DNA of 64,000 nucleotides from Halobacillus faecis (lineage in GTDB: Bacteria; Bacillota; Bacilli; Bacillales; Halobacillaceae). Position 1 is the stretch's first letter. Every line of letters begins with the position of its first letter. Position numbers and translations under genes: made by a program. Of this stretch, positions 16,582-24,867 are shown one piece after another. The stretch is taken from assembly GCF_007991335.1 (NCBI RefSeq), contig NZ_BJYD01000023.1:87301-151300 (forward strand). Reading direction: 5' to 3'. The notes under the pieces are model-generated. The model was not told the DNA's origin, did no database searches, and saw only the letters and a list, made by a program, of their open reading frames with translations.

Positions 16582-17562
16582 TTATGATTTAATTTTCGCT
16601 ACGATTTTACCTTTCACATGGCGTTCGGACAGACGCTCAAGAGCCTGAGGAACCTCCTCCAATGAAATGGTCTCTTCAAGTAGAGAAGAAAGTTTACCAT
16701 CCCCCATCATCTCAAGCATCTCATCCCCGATAACAGCAAGGTCTTTTTGGGACTCTACATCCGCTCTATGTGCCGCTGCAAGGGCAATTTCATGGTACGA
16801 AACAACGGTAGTAAAGGGTTTTACTTTAGTGAAATCAGGAGCACCAGCGATATATACCAAATGGCCCATAAAGGCAAGGAAGTCCAATGATGCGGTAGCA
16901 TTGTCACGGCTTACTGCGTCAACGACTGCATCGACACCTTTACCTTCGGTGATTTCTTTAACTCTTTGGTGAACATCTTCATTACGATAATCAATAACGA
17001 AGTCTGCGCCTAACTGGCGGACATGATCGTGATTATGAGCAGAAGCTGTGCTAATAACCGTCTTTCCTGCAGCTTTTGCAAGTTGTATACCGAAACCTCC
17101 GACACCTCCTGCTCCCGCGTGAATCAAAATGGTTTCGACTTGATCCAACGGAAGCTTACGGTGGATTGCCTGGTAAGCCGTGTAACCAGCTGTCGGTAAT
17201 GCAGCCGCCTCTTCAAAACTGATTTCATCTGGAATCCGTGAGATCGTATGGGCTGTGGTTACAGCATATTGTGCATAAGCCCCTCTTTTAAACAAATCAC
17301 CATGGTAGACCACACGATCGCCCTTCTTCCACTCACTCACACCCTCTCCAACCTCGGCAATTGCACCTGCAGCATCCAGACCGAGGATATGAGGATACGT
17401 CCAATTGGGGTTACCATTCGTTGCGGTTTTATAATCGACAGGGTTCAATCCAGCCGCATGTACCTCAATGAGAACTTCTCCTTTTTGAGGGTGAGGCTTT
17501 TCTACTTCCTGCAGTTTCATTTCTTTCCATTGATTTTCACCTTTTAATAGCAGAGCTTTCAT
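16582..17562 (-). CDS. NADPH:quinone reductase-like zinc-independent alcohol dehydrogenase (MDR family)
   Basis: A 326-residue medium-chain dehydrogenase/reductase. The N-terminal GroES-like fold includes VHAAGLNPVDYKTATNG, and the Rossmann nucleotide loop is AGAGGVGGFGIQLAKAAG (about 148-165). The structural-zinc cysteine cluster is absent, which places it with quinone oxidoreductases and not classical alcohol dehydrogenases. It reduces quinones or alpha,beta-unsaturated carbonyls with NADPH (family knowledge). It is first in a two-gene operon with a VOC protein and is divergent from an HxlR regulator. Confidence 0.85.
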   Translation of the reverse strand: MKALLLKGENQWKEMKLQEVEKPHPQKGEVLIEVHAAGLNPVDYKTATNGNPNWTYPHILGLDAAGAIAEVGEGVSEWKKGDRVVYHGDLFKRGAYAQYAVTTAHTISRIPDEISFEEAAALPTAGYTAYQAIHRKLPLDQVETILIHAGAGGVGGFGIQLAKAAGKTVISTASAHNHDHVRQLGADFVIDYRNEDVHQRVKEITEGKGVDAVVDAVSRDNATASLDFLAFMGHLVYIAGAPDFTKVKPFTTVVSYHEIALAAAHRADVESQKDLAVIGDEMLEMMGDGKLSSLLEETISLEEVPQALERLSERHVKGKIVAKIKS

Positions 17563-17659
17563 CCGTCTTCATCTCCTCTTTAAACAGTTTCCTTCAACAA
17601 GTGAAACGATATACTATATACTAACGAGTGTTAAAGACAGAAACAAGAAGGCACTTTTC

Positions 17660-17674
17660 AGTAACTGAGTTACT
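17660..17674. promoter_or_regulatory. HxlR operator candidate
   Basis: AGTAACTGAGTTACT is a perfect 6-3-6 dyad in the 152-bp region between the divergent hxlR-type gene and the quinone-reductase operon, 40 bp before the regulator start. HxlR/HypR-type regulators bind short inverted repeats of this kind, so autoregulation and control of the divergent operon are likely (inference). TATACT-type -10 sequences lie at 17609-17620. Confidence 0.55.
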
Positions 17675-17714
17675 AAAGGGTAACCTATCCATGGTTAGAA
17701 ATGAGGGAAACACA

Positions 17715-18101
17715 ATGAAAGAACTGCAATCAGAATACCAGTGTGCCATCAATTTAGTGATTGATTTAATCGGGGGAAAATGGAAAGTCTTATTACTCTG
17801 GCATTTGAATGAAGGGGACAAGAGGTTCAATGAATTGAGGAGAACCATTCCAGAGATCACTAAAAAAATGCTCACACAACAATTAAGAGAACTTGAGGGA
17901 CATGGACTCGTGAAGCGGACAGTTTTTGAGGAGGTTCCTCCAAGGGTGGTGTACTCTACAACCGACTTCGGACACAGGCTTCAACCTGTTCTTTATGGAA
18001 TGTGTCAATGGGGAGATGACTACGCAGAAAAAGAAGGGATTCAAATGAACAGTTGTTGGACAGGCCGGGATTTTATGAAAAATAAAAGCGACCTTTCATA
18101 A
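17715..18101 (+). CDS. HxlR-family transcriptional regulator
   Basis: A 128-residue winged helix-turn-helix protein of the HxlR family. The hallmark CAINLVIDLIGGKWKVLLLW stretch places a cysteine about 9 residues from the start, at the position used for thiol-based sensing of aldehydes, quinones or diamide in HxlR, YodB and HypR relatives. The ATG at 17715 is chosen for GAGGGA at 17703-17708 and because it gives the family's usual length; a longer reading from 17628 would run through the operator. It faces the quinone-reductase/VOC pair, its probable target. Confidence 0.85.
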   Translation: MKELQSEYQCAINLVIDLIGGKWKVLLLWHLNEGDKRFNELRRTIPEITKKMLTQQLRELEGHGLVKRTVFEEVPPRVVYSTTDFGHRLQPVLYGMCQWGDDYAEKEGIQMNSCWTGRDFMKNKSDLS

Positions 18102-18110
18102 GGTCGCTTT
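18085..18110. terminator. Bidirectional terminator
   Basis: AAAGCGACCTT (18085-18095) and AAGGTCGCTTT (18100-18110) around TCAT. The hxlR stop codon lies in the hairpin. Confidence 0.85.
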
Positions 18111-18115
18111 CTTTG

Positions 18116-18718
18116 TTAGGACATCCATTTGGGTGGCGTGTTTTTTTCCCAATAAATCTCGCCAAGTTCATGGTGTTTCATGAAGTTATCCTCTTGCAGG
18201 TGATAATGGAAGTTAAACCAGTACCCTTCGCCAGGACGCTTATCTCTTCTCACGTGGAAACGAGCAATTTCTTCGTCTGTATGTTTGTTTTTGATATTAA
18301 AAATTCTTTCACCGTATCCTGGAGACGGATCTTCAGTAATTTCATAATACGGAACTTCGTTCTCATCCGCAGATGTAAGGATCTCTTCCATGACCTCTTC
18401 GATCTTCGGAAAAATCGTTTTAGTCATATCTTCATCTACTTTTTCAATAATTCGCGGCCCCATCTTTGCAAGGGTCTGTGTTTTCGCTTGCTCCGTTATG
18501 GTTTCAATCCAATCATCTGTCGTCAGAGGCGCTACAGATGCAGGCGGACTTATATCGAGTTCTTCAGTATCAGTGGAAAGGGATGACTCTTCCACATGCC
18601 GATCGGACAGCTCATTCTTATCAGCTGCATCGGTGTCGATCTGCATCGGTGGTACGTAAAGACCTAAAGTCATGACAGATATAAGTACAACAAATACTTT
18701 TCTCATTAGCGGCTTCAT
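18116..18718 (-). CDS. ypjP: YpjP-like exported protein
   Basis: A 200-residue protein with an N-terminal signal or anchor (KPLMRKVFVVLISVMTLGLY) followed by a polar, acidic, low-complexity stretch (about 30-65) and a conserved C-terminal domain rich in aromatic residues (GYWFNFHYHLQEDNFMKHHE). This matches Bacillus YpjP, of unknown function. The ATG at 18718 is preferred over a TTG three codons upstream because GGGAGA is at the right distance. It is expected outside the cytoplasm or membrane-tethered. Confidence 0.75.
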   Translation of the reverse strand: MKPLMRKVFVVLISVMTLGLYVPPMQIDTDAADKNELSDRHVEESSLSTDTEELDISPPASVAPLTTDDWIETITEQAKTQTLAKMGPRIIEKVDEDMTKTIFPKIEEVMEEILTSADENEVPYYEITEDPSPGYGERIFNIKNKHTDEEIARFHVRRDKRPGEGYWFNFHYHLQEDNFMKHHELGEIYWEKNTPPKWMS

Positions 18719-19046
18719 TTCAGACAATCTCCCTTTGCTTCAGGCTGTCTTCATTTTACCACTTTCACAGAGGTTGTCCATAAGCAAAAAGAAACCGTTT
18801 CCATCACCTCAATTCTTAACCCTTTATGGAATAGTCATTAGCGGCTCGCTCTCTCCTAATTGCCAAAATTCCAGCCACCTTCCATCCTATGTTAAGACCC
18901 AAACATTTTCATTAAATACCTCTTATTTCCGCTATATTCACATAAAACTCTCCCTTCTTTTTTCGTTTACCATGTGGTTTTCTTTCCCTGTACATGAATC
19001 CAAAAAATAAGGAAAACTTAAAGATGTAAAAGGAGGAGGAAGGATT
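18719..19046. other. Intergenic region between ypjP and the CotF-like gene
   Basis: About 330 bp without a gene. It must hold the two divergent promoters. I see no repeat, RNA gene or clear operator; the last 120 bp are AT-rich and are followed by AAAGGAGGAGG before the CotF-like start. Confidence 0.5.
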
Positions 19047-19673
19047 ATGAACCCAAACCAAGGACAAAATCAAAACCAGCAAGGGCAGCAAATGCCCCAA
19101 AACATGATGAATCAGAACCATGGTGGCCACGAGTTATTTGATGCACATGAAGTTATCGCAAGCTTAATCAATATGCTCGATCAGTACCAGATGTATGCTC
19201 AGCATATCCAGGACCCTGAGCTTCAAAGCATACAGCAGCGCCAACATGCGTTTGTGACGCAGATGTACAATACAATTGTACAGAGTTTCAGTACCGGACA
19301 GGATCCAACTCAAGCGACACAACAATATAAAATGCAGCAAAGCAATGAAGTCGTGTACGGCATCAAACCCGGGCAACCGAAGAAACCGAACCAGTCTGTC
19401 AGTGAACTTGCAGATAACGGCCTTTCCGCCTATATGTTAGGACAAACAAAAACACTCGCCACTTTATTGTCCATGACAGCTCTGGAAATGACGAACCCTG
19501 TCCTGCGCCGTGTCATTGCAGATAGTGTTCCAAACTTCATTGAGATGAGTTATGAGATTTTCCTTTATCAGAACAAGCATGGATACTACCAGGTCCCACA
19601 ATTACAGCAACAAGATATGAACCAAATGTTGCAAAGCTATACAACCGCTCCACAAGGCAACATGCCACACTAA
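19047..19673 (+). CDS. Spore coat protein, CotF family
   Basis: A 208-residue protein with a Q/N-rich low-complexity N-terminus (about residues 1-27) followed by the CotF-type helical domain (two long helical halves; DAHEVIASLINMLDQYQMYA and LADNGLSAYMLGQTKTLATL). This domain occurs in spore coat proteins and is related to ferritin-like helical bundles. AAAGGAGGAGG gives a very strong ribosome site. Mother-cell expression during sporulation is expected from the family. It is monocistronic with a strong terminator. Confidence 0.85.
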   Translation: MNPNQGQNQNQQGQQMPQNMMNQNHGGHELFDAHEVIASLINMLDQYQMYAQHIQDPELQSIQQRQHAFVTQMYNTIVQSFSTGQDPTQATQQYKMQQSNEVVYGIKPGQPKKPNQSVSELADNGLSAYMLGQTKTLATLLSMTALEMTNPVLRRVIADSVPNFIEMSYEIFLYQNKHGYYQVPQLQQQDMNQMLQSYTTAPQGNMPH

Positions 19674-19676
19674 ATA

Positions 19677-19710
19677 AAAAGGACGCCTGTTTTTCCACAG
19701 GCGTCCTTTT
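19677..19710 (+). terminator. Terminator of the CotF-like gene
   Basis: AAAAGGACGCCTGT and ACAGGCGTCCTTTT, 14-bp perfect stem, T-run after it. Confidence 0.9.
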
Positions 19711-19801
19711 TTATATACTCTTGATTTGTAATTTTGTTAATACAAAAAGCATCCTTTTAATATAGTATAGGGACAAGCACCTATAAAGGAGGTCCTTCGC
19801 C

Positions 19802-20419
19802 TTGCTATTCAGTTATATTCTGCTTGGCTTATCATTATCCGCTCCGATCGGTCCCATCAACGCCGCCCAGTTGGACAAGGGGATCCGGTATGGCTTTTGG
19901 CATGCCTGGCTTGTCGGTGTGGGAGCGATGTGCGCGGATGCCTTGTTCATGCTGATGATCTACTTTGGACTGGCTCAATACGTAGAGCTCCCTCTTGTGA
20001 AAACATTCCTTTGGTCTTTTGGAGCTTTTGTATTGATCTATACTGGCATTGAAAGCATGACAGCCTCCCATACGGAAGAAACGAATCGGTCTTATTCATC
20101 GTCAAAAATGAAATCCTTCCGTACAGGATTTTTGATGGCTTTATCAAATCCATTGAATATTCTTTTCTGGATCGGTATTTATGGTTCCATTCTCGCTCAG
20201 ATTTCTTCTCAATATGAACACACTCAATTGCTTATCTACAGCGGGGGCATCTTTATTGGAATCATGTTATGGGATTTTACAATGGCTGGAGCAGCATCAG
20301 GAGCTAGAAGGTGGATGACGGCGAAGCTGTTAAGAGGAGTTTCCGTACTTTCAGGCCTATTGCTGATCGGTTTCGGTGTTTATTTTGGATATCAGGCAGT
20401 CAAGATGTTTGTTGGGTAG
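19802..20419 (+). CDS. ycgF: LysE/RhtB-family amino acid exporter (YcgF-like)
   Basis: A 205-residue membrane protein with six hydrophobic segments. The family signature GLSLSAPIGPINAAQLDKGI is at the N-terminus (residues 8-27). Members export amino acids or their derivatives. The start is TTG at 19802, fixed by AAAGGAGGT (19786-19794) seven bases upstream. The next gene is YcgG-like and a permease gene follows in reverse, echoing B. subtilis ycgF-ycgG-ycgH. Confidence 0.85.
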   Translation: MLFSYILLGLSLSAPIGPINAAQLDKGIRYGFWHAWLVGVGAMCADALFMLMIYFGLAQYVELPLVKTFLWSFGAFVLIYTGIESMTASHTEETNRSYSSSKMKSFRTGFLMALSNPLNILFWIGIYGSILAQISSQYEHTQLLIYSGGIFIGIMLWDFTMAGAASGARRWMTAKLLRGVSVLSGLLLIGFGVYFGYQAVKMFVG

Positions 20420-20446
20420 ACAGTCACCTATATGTGCTCTCTCCAA

Positions 20447-20466
20447 TAGGATATGGATGTATCCTA
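20447..20466. promoter_or_regulatory. Inverted repeat at the ycgG ribosome site
   Basis: TAGGATA (20447-20453) and TATCCTA (20460-20466) form a perfect 7-bp dyad around TGGATG. It abuts the GGAGGG ribosome site (20467-20472) of the next gene. It could be a DNA operator or an RNA hairpin between the two cistrons. Confidence 0.4.
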
Positions 20467-20481
20467 GGAGGGAGATTTTTT

Positions 20482-21237
20482 ATGTTGTACACCAAGGAAG
20501 AAATAGAGAACCACGCGAATAACCTCGAATTCTGGCAACTTGAAGTTTACCAACAATTCTCCAACATGATGACTCAGCGGGAGAACCCTTATCCTTGTGT
20601 ACCTGGAATACAAGGATTTATGAAGAACATGCTGCGGTTCGGGTTTGTGGGAGATCCAGGGACAGATGAAAGCACAGAACAGTTAGCTCTTTTATTAAAA
20701 GAGTATGGTGAGATATCGAGAGCCACAGGGAACTACGCATCCCTCGTGATCTTCTGTGATACACGAACACTTTTGGATGAACAAACGACGATGGAAGAAT
20801 ATGAAGAGGTTTTTTGGACTTTACTGAACGTCACACACACGAAAGATCCATCCCCTTGGCCTGAAGATATACCAAAGAACCCTGAGGACCCTGCATGGGA
20901 GTTTTGTTTCAATGGTGAACCTTACTTCGCATTTTGTGCGACCCCTGCCCATGAAATCAGGAACAGTCGAAGCTTCCCTTGTATGCTGCTTGCTTTCCAG
21001 CCACGCTGGGTGTTTGATGAAATCAACGATTCGACTCCCTTTGGCAGAAAGATCAAAAAGGTGATTCGAAAGCGGTTAGAGGAATACGATGGTATTCCTA
21101 CTCATCCTGCCTTAAAATGGTATGGACAAAAAGATAACCATGAATGGAAGCAATACTTCTTGAAAGATGACGATTCATCCCTATCCAAATGTCCTTTTAT
21201 GGCATTAAAGAACAAATGGAAAAGTTTACGCCCCTGA
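20482..21237 (+). CDS. ycgG: YqcI/YcgG family protein
   Basis: A 251-residue soluble protein of the YqcI/YcgG family, function unknown; related sequences are annotated as heme-like oxygenases or guanitoxin-type enzymes, but this cannot be settled here. Recognisable pieces are PCVPGIQGFMKNMLRFGFVG near the N-terminus, FCATPAHEIRNSRSFPCMLLAFQPRWVFD and a C-terminal KCPFMALKN. The ATG at 20482 follows GGAGGG by 9 bases. It follows the LysE-type exporter by 62 bp and overlaps the converging permease gene by 12 bp. Confidence 0.8.
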   Translation: MLYTKEEIENHANNLEFWQLEVYQQFSNMMTQRENPYPCVPGIQGFMKNMLRFGFVGDPGTDESTEQLALLLKEYGEISRATGNYASLVIFCDTRTLLDEQTTMEEYEEVFWTLLNVTHTKDPSPWPEDIPKNPEDPAWEFCFNGEPYFAFCATPAHEIRNSRSFPCMLLAFQPRWVFDEINDSTPFGRKIKKVIRKRLEEYDGIPTHPALKWYGQKDNHEWKQYFLKDDDSSLSKCPFMALKNKWKSLRP

Positions 21238-22542
21238 ATGGGGTGTTTTCTTTTGCTTCATCCATGTTGCGAAGCCAATCAGGACCAGAAACGCTAAGCT
21301 TACAAAAAAACCGATCCGAGTCATGGAATCAATCCACGTGCCTGTTACAGCTATAATGATCAGACTGATCCCAATGAGCACGAGCACGGTTCCCTTTTTC
21401 CCTTTCACCATCAACTTTTTATAAGACAGGAGGATGAAAGCCCAGTTGTACAAAAGCATCAATCCTGCTGCCGTTGTTACATATTCAAAAATCCGATCAG
21501 GAAGCAGCACAGCAAGTATAATCGAGAGAACGACAACGATAATGGTTAGAAGAAAGGCTGGCTTCGATACTTTCCCTTCCTCCTTTTCTGTAAATATTCC
21601 AGGTGCATCCCCTTCTTCACTCAAGGCCATCAGCATCGTTGTGACAGCATAGAGAGAGGCTACCATTGTTGAGAATCCAGCGATGATTAAGACACTGTTG
21701 AATACATGCGGCACCCAAGGGAGAGAATATTCCGTCAGTGCCGTGAGAAAAGGACTTTCCTCTGTGGAAACGCTCTTCCATGAGGTAAGTTTAAGGACAA
21801 AATAAAAGGCGACCACGTAAACACTAGTGAGCACGATCAGCATCATTGTCCCAGACTTTGGTGCGTCCTTTGGGTCTTTCAATTCATTAGCCATCAGCCC
21901 CATGACTTCAATCCCCCCAAACGCATAAAACGCATAAAGCAAGGCAATCCAAAGCCCGGACCACTTTCCATCAGAAAAGGAAGACAGCGGGTTTGTCATA
22001 GCCTTCGATTCTCCTCCCCCTATATTTCCAGTCATAGCAAGAACCGCTATAAGAATGAACATGATGATCGCAGAAATTTTTATTAGCCCAAAAACATTCT
22101 CCATTCGCTCTACTTGCTTGACTCCAAGCCATATGACCAAAAGTCCAAGGACGGCAAACACACAAGCCAGCACCCAGAGAGGGATTTTTTCAAACCAGAA
22201 CTGAGCAAAAATGGCGAGGGCTGTTAATTGACTCCCCATAATTAACATTTCCGAAGACCAGTAAACCCAGCCATTGCTGAACCCAGCCCAGGGACCAAAG
22301 GCTTGTTTAGCATAGGTGCGAAACGAACCTTTTTCCGGATGATTCGCTGTCATGGCAGCTAAGGAACGGAAAACAATATACGTCCCGATTCCTGCGATCA
22401 AATAGGCCAACAAGACCGCTGGCCCGGCTTTTTCAATAGCGATACTGGACCCTAGAAAAAATCCTGTTCCAATAATACATCCGATCCCGATGAACGACAG
22501 CTGCCACCATGATAGTTTTCCTTTTTTATGTACATCAGCCAT
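21226..22542 (-). CDS. APC-family amino acid permease
   Basis: A 438-residue membrane transporter with about twelve hydrophobic segments. The APC signature in TM1 is SFIGIGCIIGTGFFLGSSIA, and FGGIEVMGLMANELKDPKDA lies in the TM6 region. Uptake or exchange of an amino acid is expected. AAGGAGGGG precedes the ATG at 22542. The gene is divergent from an amidinohydrolase of the arginine/dimethylarginine type, so arginine or a guanidino compound is a reasonable substrate guess (inference). Its end overlaps the end of ycgG. Confidence 0.85.
   Translation of the reverse strand: MADVHKKGKLSWWQLSFIGIGCIIGTGFFLGSSIAIEKAGPAVLLAYLIAGIGTYIVFRSLAAMTANHPEKGSFRTYAKQAFGPWAGFSNGWVYWSSEMLIMGSQLTALAIFAQFWFEKIPLWVLACVFAVLGLLVIWLGVKQVERMENVFGLIKISAIIMFILIAVLAMTGNIGGGESKAMTNPLSSFSDGKWSGLWIALLYAFYAFGGIEVMGLMANELKDPKDAPKSGTMMLIVLTSVYVVAFYFVLKLTSWKSVSTEESPFLTALTEYSLPWVPHVFNSVLIIAGFSTMVASLYAVTTMLMALSEEGDAPGIFTEKEEGKVSKPAFLLTIIVVVLSIILAVLLPDRIFEYVTTAAGLMLLYNWAFILLSYKKLMVKGKKGTVLVLIGISLIIIAVTGTWIDSMTRIGFFVSLAFLVLIGFATWMKQKKTPHSGA
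21228..21246. terminator. Small hairpin in the overlap of converging genes
   Basis: CGCCCC and GGGGTG pair around TGAAT at the shared 3' ends of ycgG and the permease gene; T-rich tracts lie on both sides. The coding sequences themselves form the hairpin. Confidence 0.5.
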
Positions 22543-22660
22543 GATCACCCCTCCTTCTGCGTTTAGTTTGAAAGGATTTGCCAGGATTATGTGTGAAACG
22601 AAGAATGTTTTATGTAGATGAGGAGAAAGTATCAAGAGATAAAGAAGGAGCGTGGCATTC

Positions 22661-23602
22661 ATGATGAATTGGAACCCTAATTGCTGGAATGAATACGATG
22701 ACCTTACAAAGGTAGTGGTTTGTACACCTTCTGTTCTCCATGTCCCTGATCAACAAACCGCAACAGATATTCGTTGGGAAAAGACAGCGGACAGTGATAA
22801 AATGAAGCACTGTTTTAACCATATGGTCGAGGCGATGAGGAAAGAGGGAGTCCAAGTGGTCGACTATTCCGCTTACCTCGAGGAAGAAGAGAAAGCTTTC
22901 CATGAACAGTTGATCAATCGCGTTTTTGTCCGAGACCTGGCCTGTGTTTTCGGTAATAAAGTGATTCCAGGGGAAGCGGGAACTACCATGAGAAGACCTG
23001 AGTATTTTCATGCCCACAAAATTTTCGAACAGTGGTTTGACGACGACCATTATTCGATCCATGAAAATGACACGGTGAATGCGCTTGAAAATGGCGATGT
23101 ATTTGTTTTAAACAAGGATGCGGTCTTTATTAATGTAGGAATGAGGTCAAGCTATGAGAGCGCTCAAGCGTTAAAAGAAAAATTAATTCCTCTCGGGTTT
23201 TCTGAGATTGGTGTCATCGACCTGCCTCGTCGCGGAGATACGATGCACTTAGACATGAATTTCAATATCGCAGGAGCAGGGGTAGCCTTAGCCAAAAGTT
23301 ATATGCGCTATTTTCCTGTCGAAGTTTTAACCAGGTCAGGATCGTCTTATGTCATGATGCATGAATTTCTTAAGCGACACGGTTATGAAATCATTTGGAC
23401 AGATAAAGTAAAGCATACGGTAGCGGATATCAACTTTTTAAACCTGGACCCTGATACGTTGTTGATCAGCTCAAAAGCCCACAAAAAAATCTTCCATCAC
23501 GAACGCCTGAAAAAGAAACGTCTGATCGAAGTAGATGTGGACGAATTGGAGGCAGGTGGCGGCGGAATCCGATGTATGACTTTACCTATAGAACGAGGAT
23601 AG
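22661..23602 (+). CDS. Amidinohydrolase, dimethylargininase/arginine deiminase-like
   Basis: A 313-residue guanidino-group-modifying enzyme. Elements of the catalytic set are present: the histidine in DTMHLDMNF (about 195-203), the acidic residues in VFVRDLACVFG, and the C-terminal cysteine C305 in GGGGIRCMTLP. It resembles B. subtilis YkgA and dimethylarginine dimethylaminohydrolases; hydrolysis of arginine, methylated arginine or a similar compound to citrulline is expected. The ATG at 22661 has AAGGAG 10 bases upstream; a GTG at 22652 would be too close. It is divergent from the APC permease. Confidence 0.8.
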   Translation: MMNWNPNCWNEYDDLTKVVVCTPSVLHVPDQQTATDIRWEKTADSDKMKHCFNHMVEAMRKEGVQVVDYSAYLEEEEKAFHEQLINRVFVRDLACVFGNKVIPGEAGTTMRRPEYFHAHKIFEQWFDDDHYSIHENDTVNALENGDVFVLNKDAVFINVGMRSSYESAQALKEKLIPLGFSEIGVIDLPRRGDTMHLDMNFNIAGAGVALAKSYMRYFPVEVLTRSGSSYVMMHEFLKRHGYEIIWTDKVKHTVADINFLNLDPDTLLISSKAHKKIFHHERLKKKRLIEVDVDELEAGGGGIRCMTLPIERG

Positions 23603-23632
23603 ACAACGTACTGAAAAATCCAACGAAAAAAA

Positions 23633-23669
23633 TAGACCTGGTCACCTAACATTCAGGTACCCAGGTCTA
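23633..23669. terminator. Terminator after the amidinohydrolase gene
   Basis: TAGACCTGG (23633-23641) and CCAGGTCTA (23661-23669), perfect 9-bp stem with a 19-base loop, T-rich tracts on both sides. Confidence 0.75.
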
Positions 23670-23744
23670 ATTTTTGTTCTTTAATTTCACGAGTATAAAA
23701 GAAACAAGAAATGAAAGAAGCTGATCTCAGCATGAAATTCTTAA

Positions 23745-24170
23745 TTATTTTACCATTGTTACCGGACAGGAAGCTTCATGCAACACGTTGAAACTGACAC
23801 TCCCTAAAATCTTACTTCTAATAGCACCTAAGCCTCGGGAGCCCATGACGATACTATAAGCATTCGATGCTTTTGCTTCCTTAGCTATTTCAAAGTCTGG
23901 CGAACCAATTCTGACTTTTGTGTGTACGGTTATCTCTGAATTTTTAACGACTTCTAATGCGTAATCAATCACTTCTTTGGCGTTTTCCTGTTGGTATTTA
24001 CGCACTTCCTCTCTGCTTACAAACCGGTTAATATTAGGGGTATTGTAATTATATTGTACATTTAAGAGCAGTATTTCTGCCCCCATTGCTTTTGCTATTT
24101 CCATTGCATGTCGCAAAGCTCTTATCGAAAAATCTGATCCATCAACCGGTACCAAAATTTTTTGTGACAT
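23745..24170 (-). CDS. Universal stress protein, UspA family
   Basis: A 141-residue UspA-fold protein, cytoplasmic and dimeric by family. The N-terminal ILVPVDGSDFSIRAL (residues 5-19) and the ATP-binding loop GSRGLGAIRSKILGSVS (near 110-126) follow the G-2x-G-9x-G-S/T pattern, so ATP binding is likely. Monocistronic. A strong cre site lies 42 bp upstream of the start, pointing to CcpA control. Confidence 0.9.
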   Translation of the reverse strand: MSQKILVPVDGSDFSIRALRHAMEIAKAMGAEILLLNVQYNYNTPNINRFVSREEVRKYQQENAKEVIDYALEVVKNSEITVHTKVRIGSPDFEIAKEAKASNAYSIVMGSRGLGAIRSKILGSVSFNVLHEASCPVTMVK

Positions 24171-24211
24171 AAGCTTTTGCCCCCTTCAGAGAATTTTTCA
24201 CTTTAAAAATA

Positions 24212-24225
24212 AGAAAACGCTTTCA
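24212..24225. promoter_or_regulatory. cre site upstream of the usp gene
   Basis: AGAAAACGCTTTCA; the complement TGAAAGCGTTTTCT matches the CcpA consensus TGWAANCGNTNWCA at all but the last position. It is positioned for repression of the usp gene. Confidence 0.6.
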
Positions 24226-24407
24226 TTTATTTACATAAAAAAAGATTAACTCCATGTTCATTTATTGTACTGAGGTTTCCTTATAAGTATTTTATCAAAT
24301 TTATCTTGTTATATATACAGAATTATATCTTTACTTTTGAAATAAATAAAAGGGTAATCATGAATAGCACCTATAATAAAGCATAAAAAAACCACCAATG
24401 TATGTAT

Positions 24408-24770
24408 TGGTGGAGACGGTGGGAGTCGAACCCACGTCCGGAGATATCGGCACTCGGGCTTCTACGAGCGTAGTTGATATATTATATTTCACTGCCTCTT
24501 CAGCCTACCAACAGGCTTCCGAGGAGCTAGCCTGATTGTTCTCTTCGTTTTTCCTCAGGCGGTGGAAAAACGCGTAGCCCACTTTAGTTTGAGACCCTTC
24601 ATCTAGCACATGGGCGATACCAGGAAGGATCAGCTATAGACTACTTACGCAGCTACAGCTAGGTTTTCGTTAGATTCGCCAGTTATATTTAGGCAAATGA
24701 CGGTTTTACGAGGCGTCGCTCGACTCGCAACCCGAGCTCGACCTATCCCCGTCGAATCCGTAACGTCCCC
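24408..24770 (-). ncRNA. ssrA: tmRNA
   Basis: Transfer-messenger RNA that rescues stalled ribosomes. On the minus strand it begins GGGGACGTTACGGATTCGAC (24770 downward) and ends in a tRNA-like T arm (GTGGGTTCGACTCCCAC) and encoded CCA at 24408. The resume frame reads GESNENLAVAA then TAA (near 24640-24675), giving the tag (A)GESNENLAVAA, whose LAVAA end is a ClpXP degron. smpB lies next on the same strand, upstream. Confidence 0.95.
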
Positions 24771-24867
24771 GTTAGGATTAAGGGATAACAGTCAAGCTGT
24801 TCATCCATGTCGCGTTGACGACAAATATTATTATAGCAGAAATATAATATTTTTCAAGGGGTAAGCA

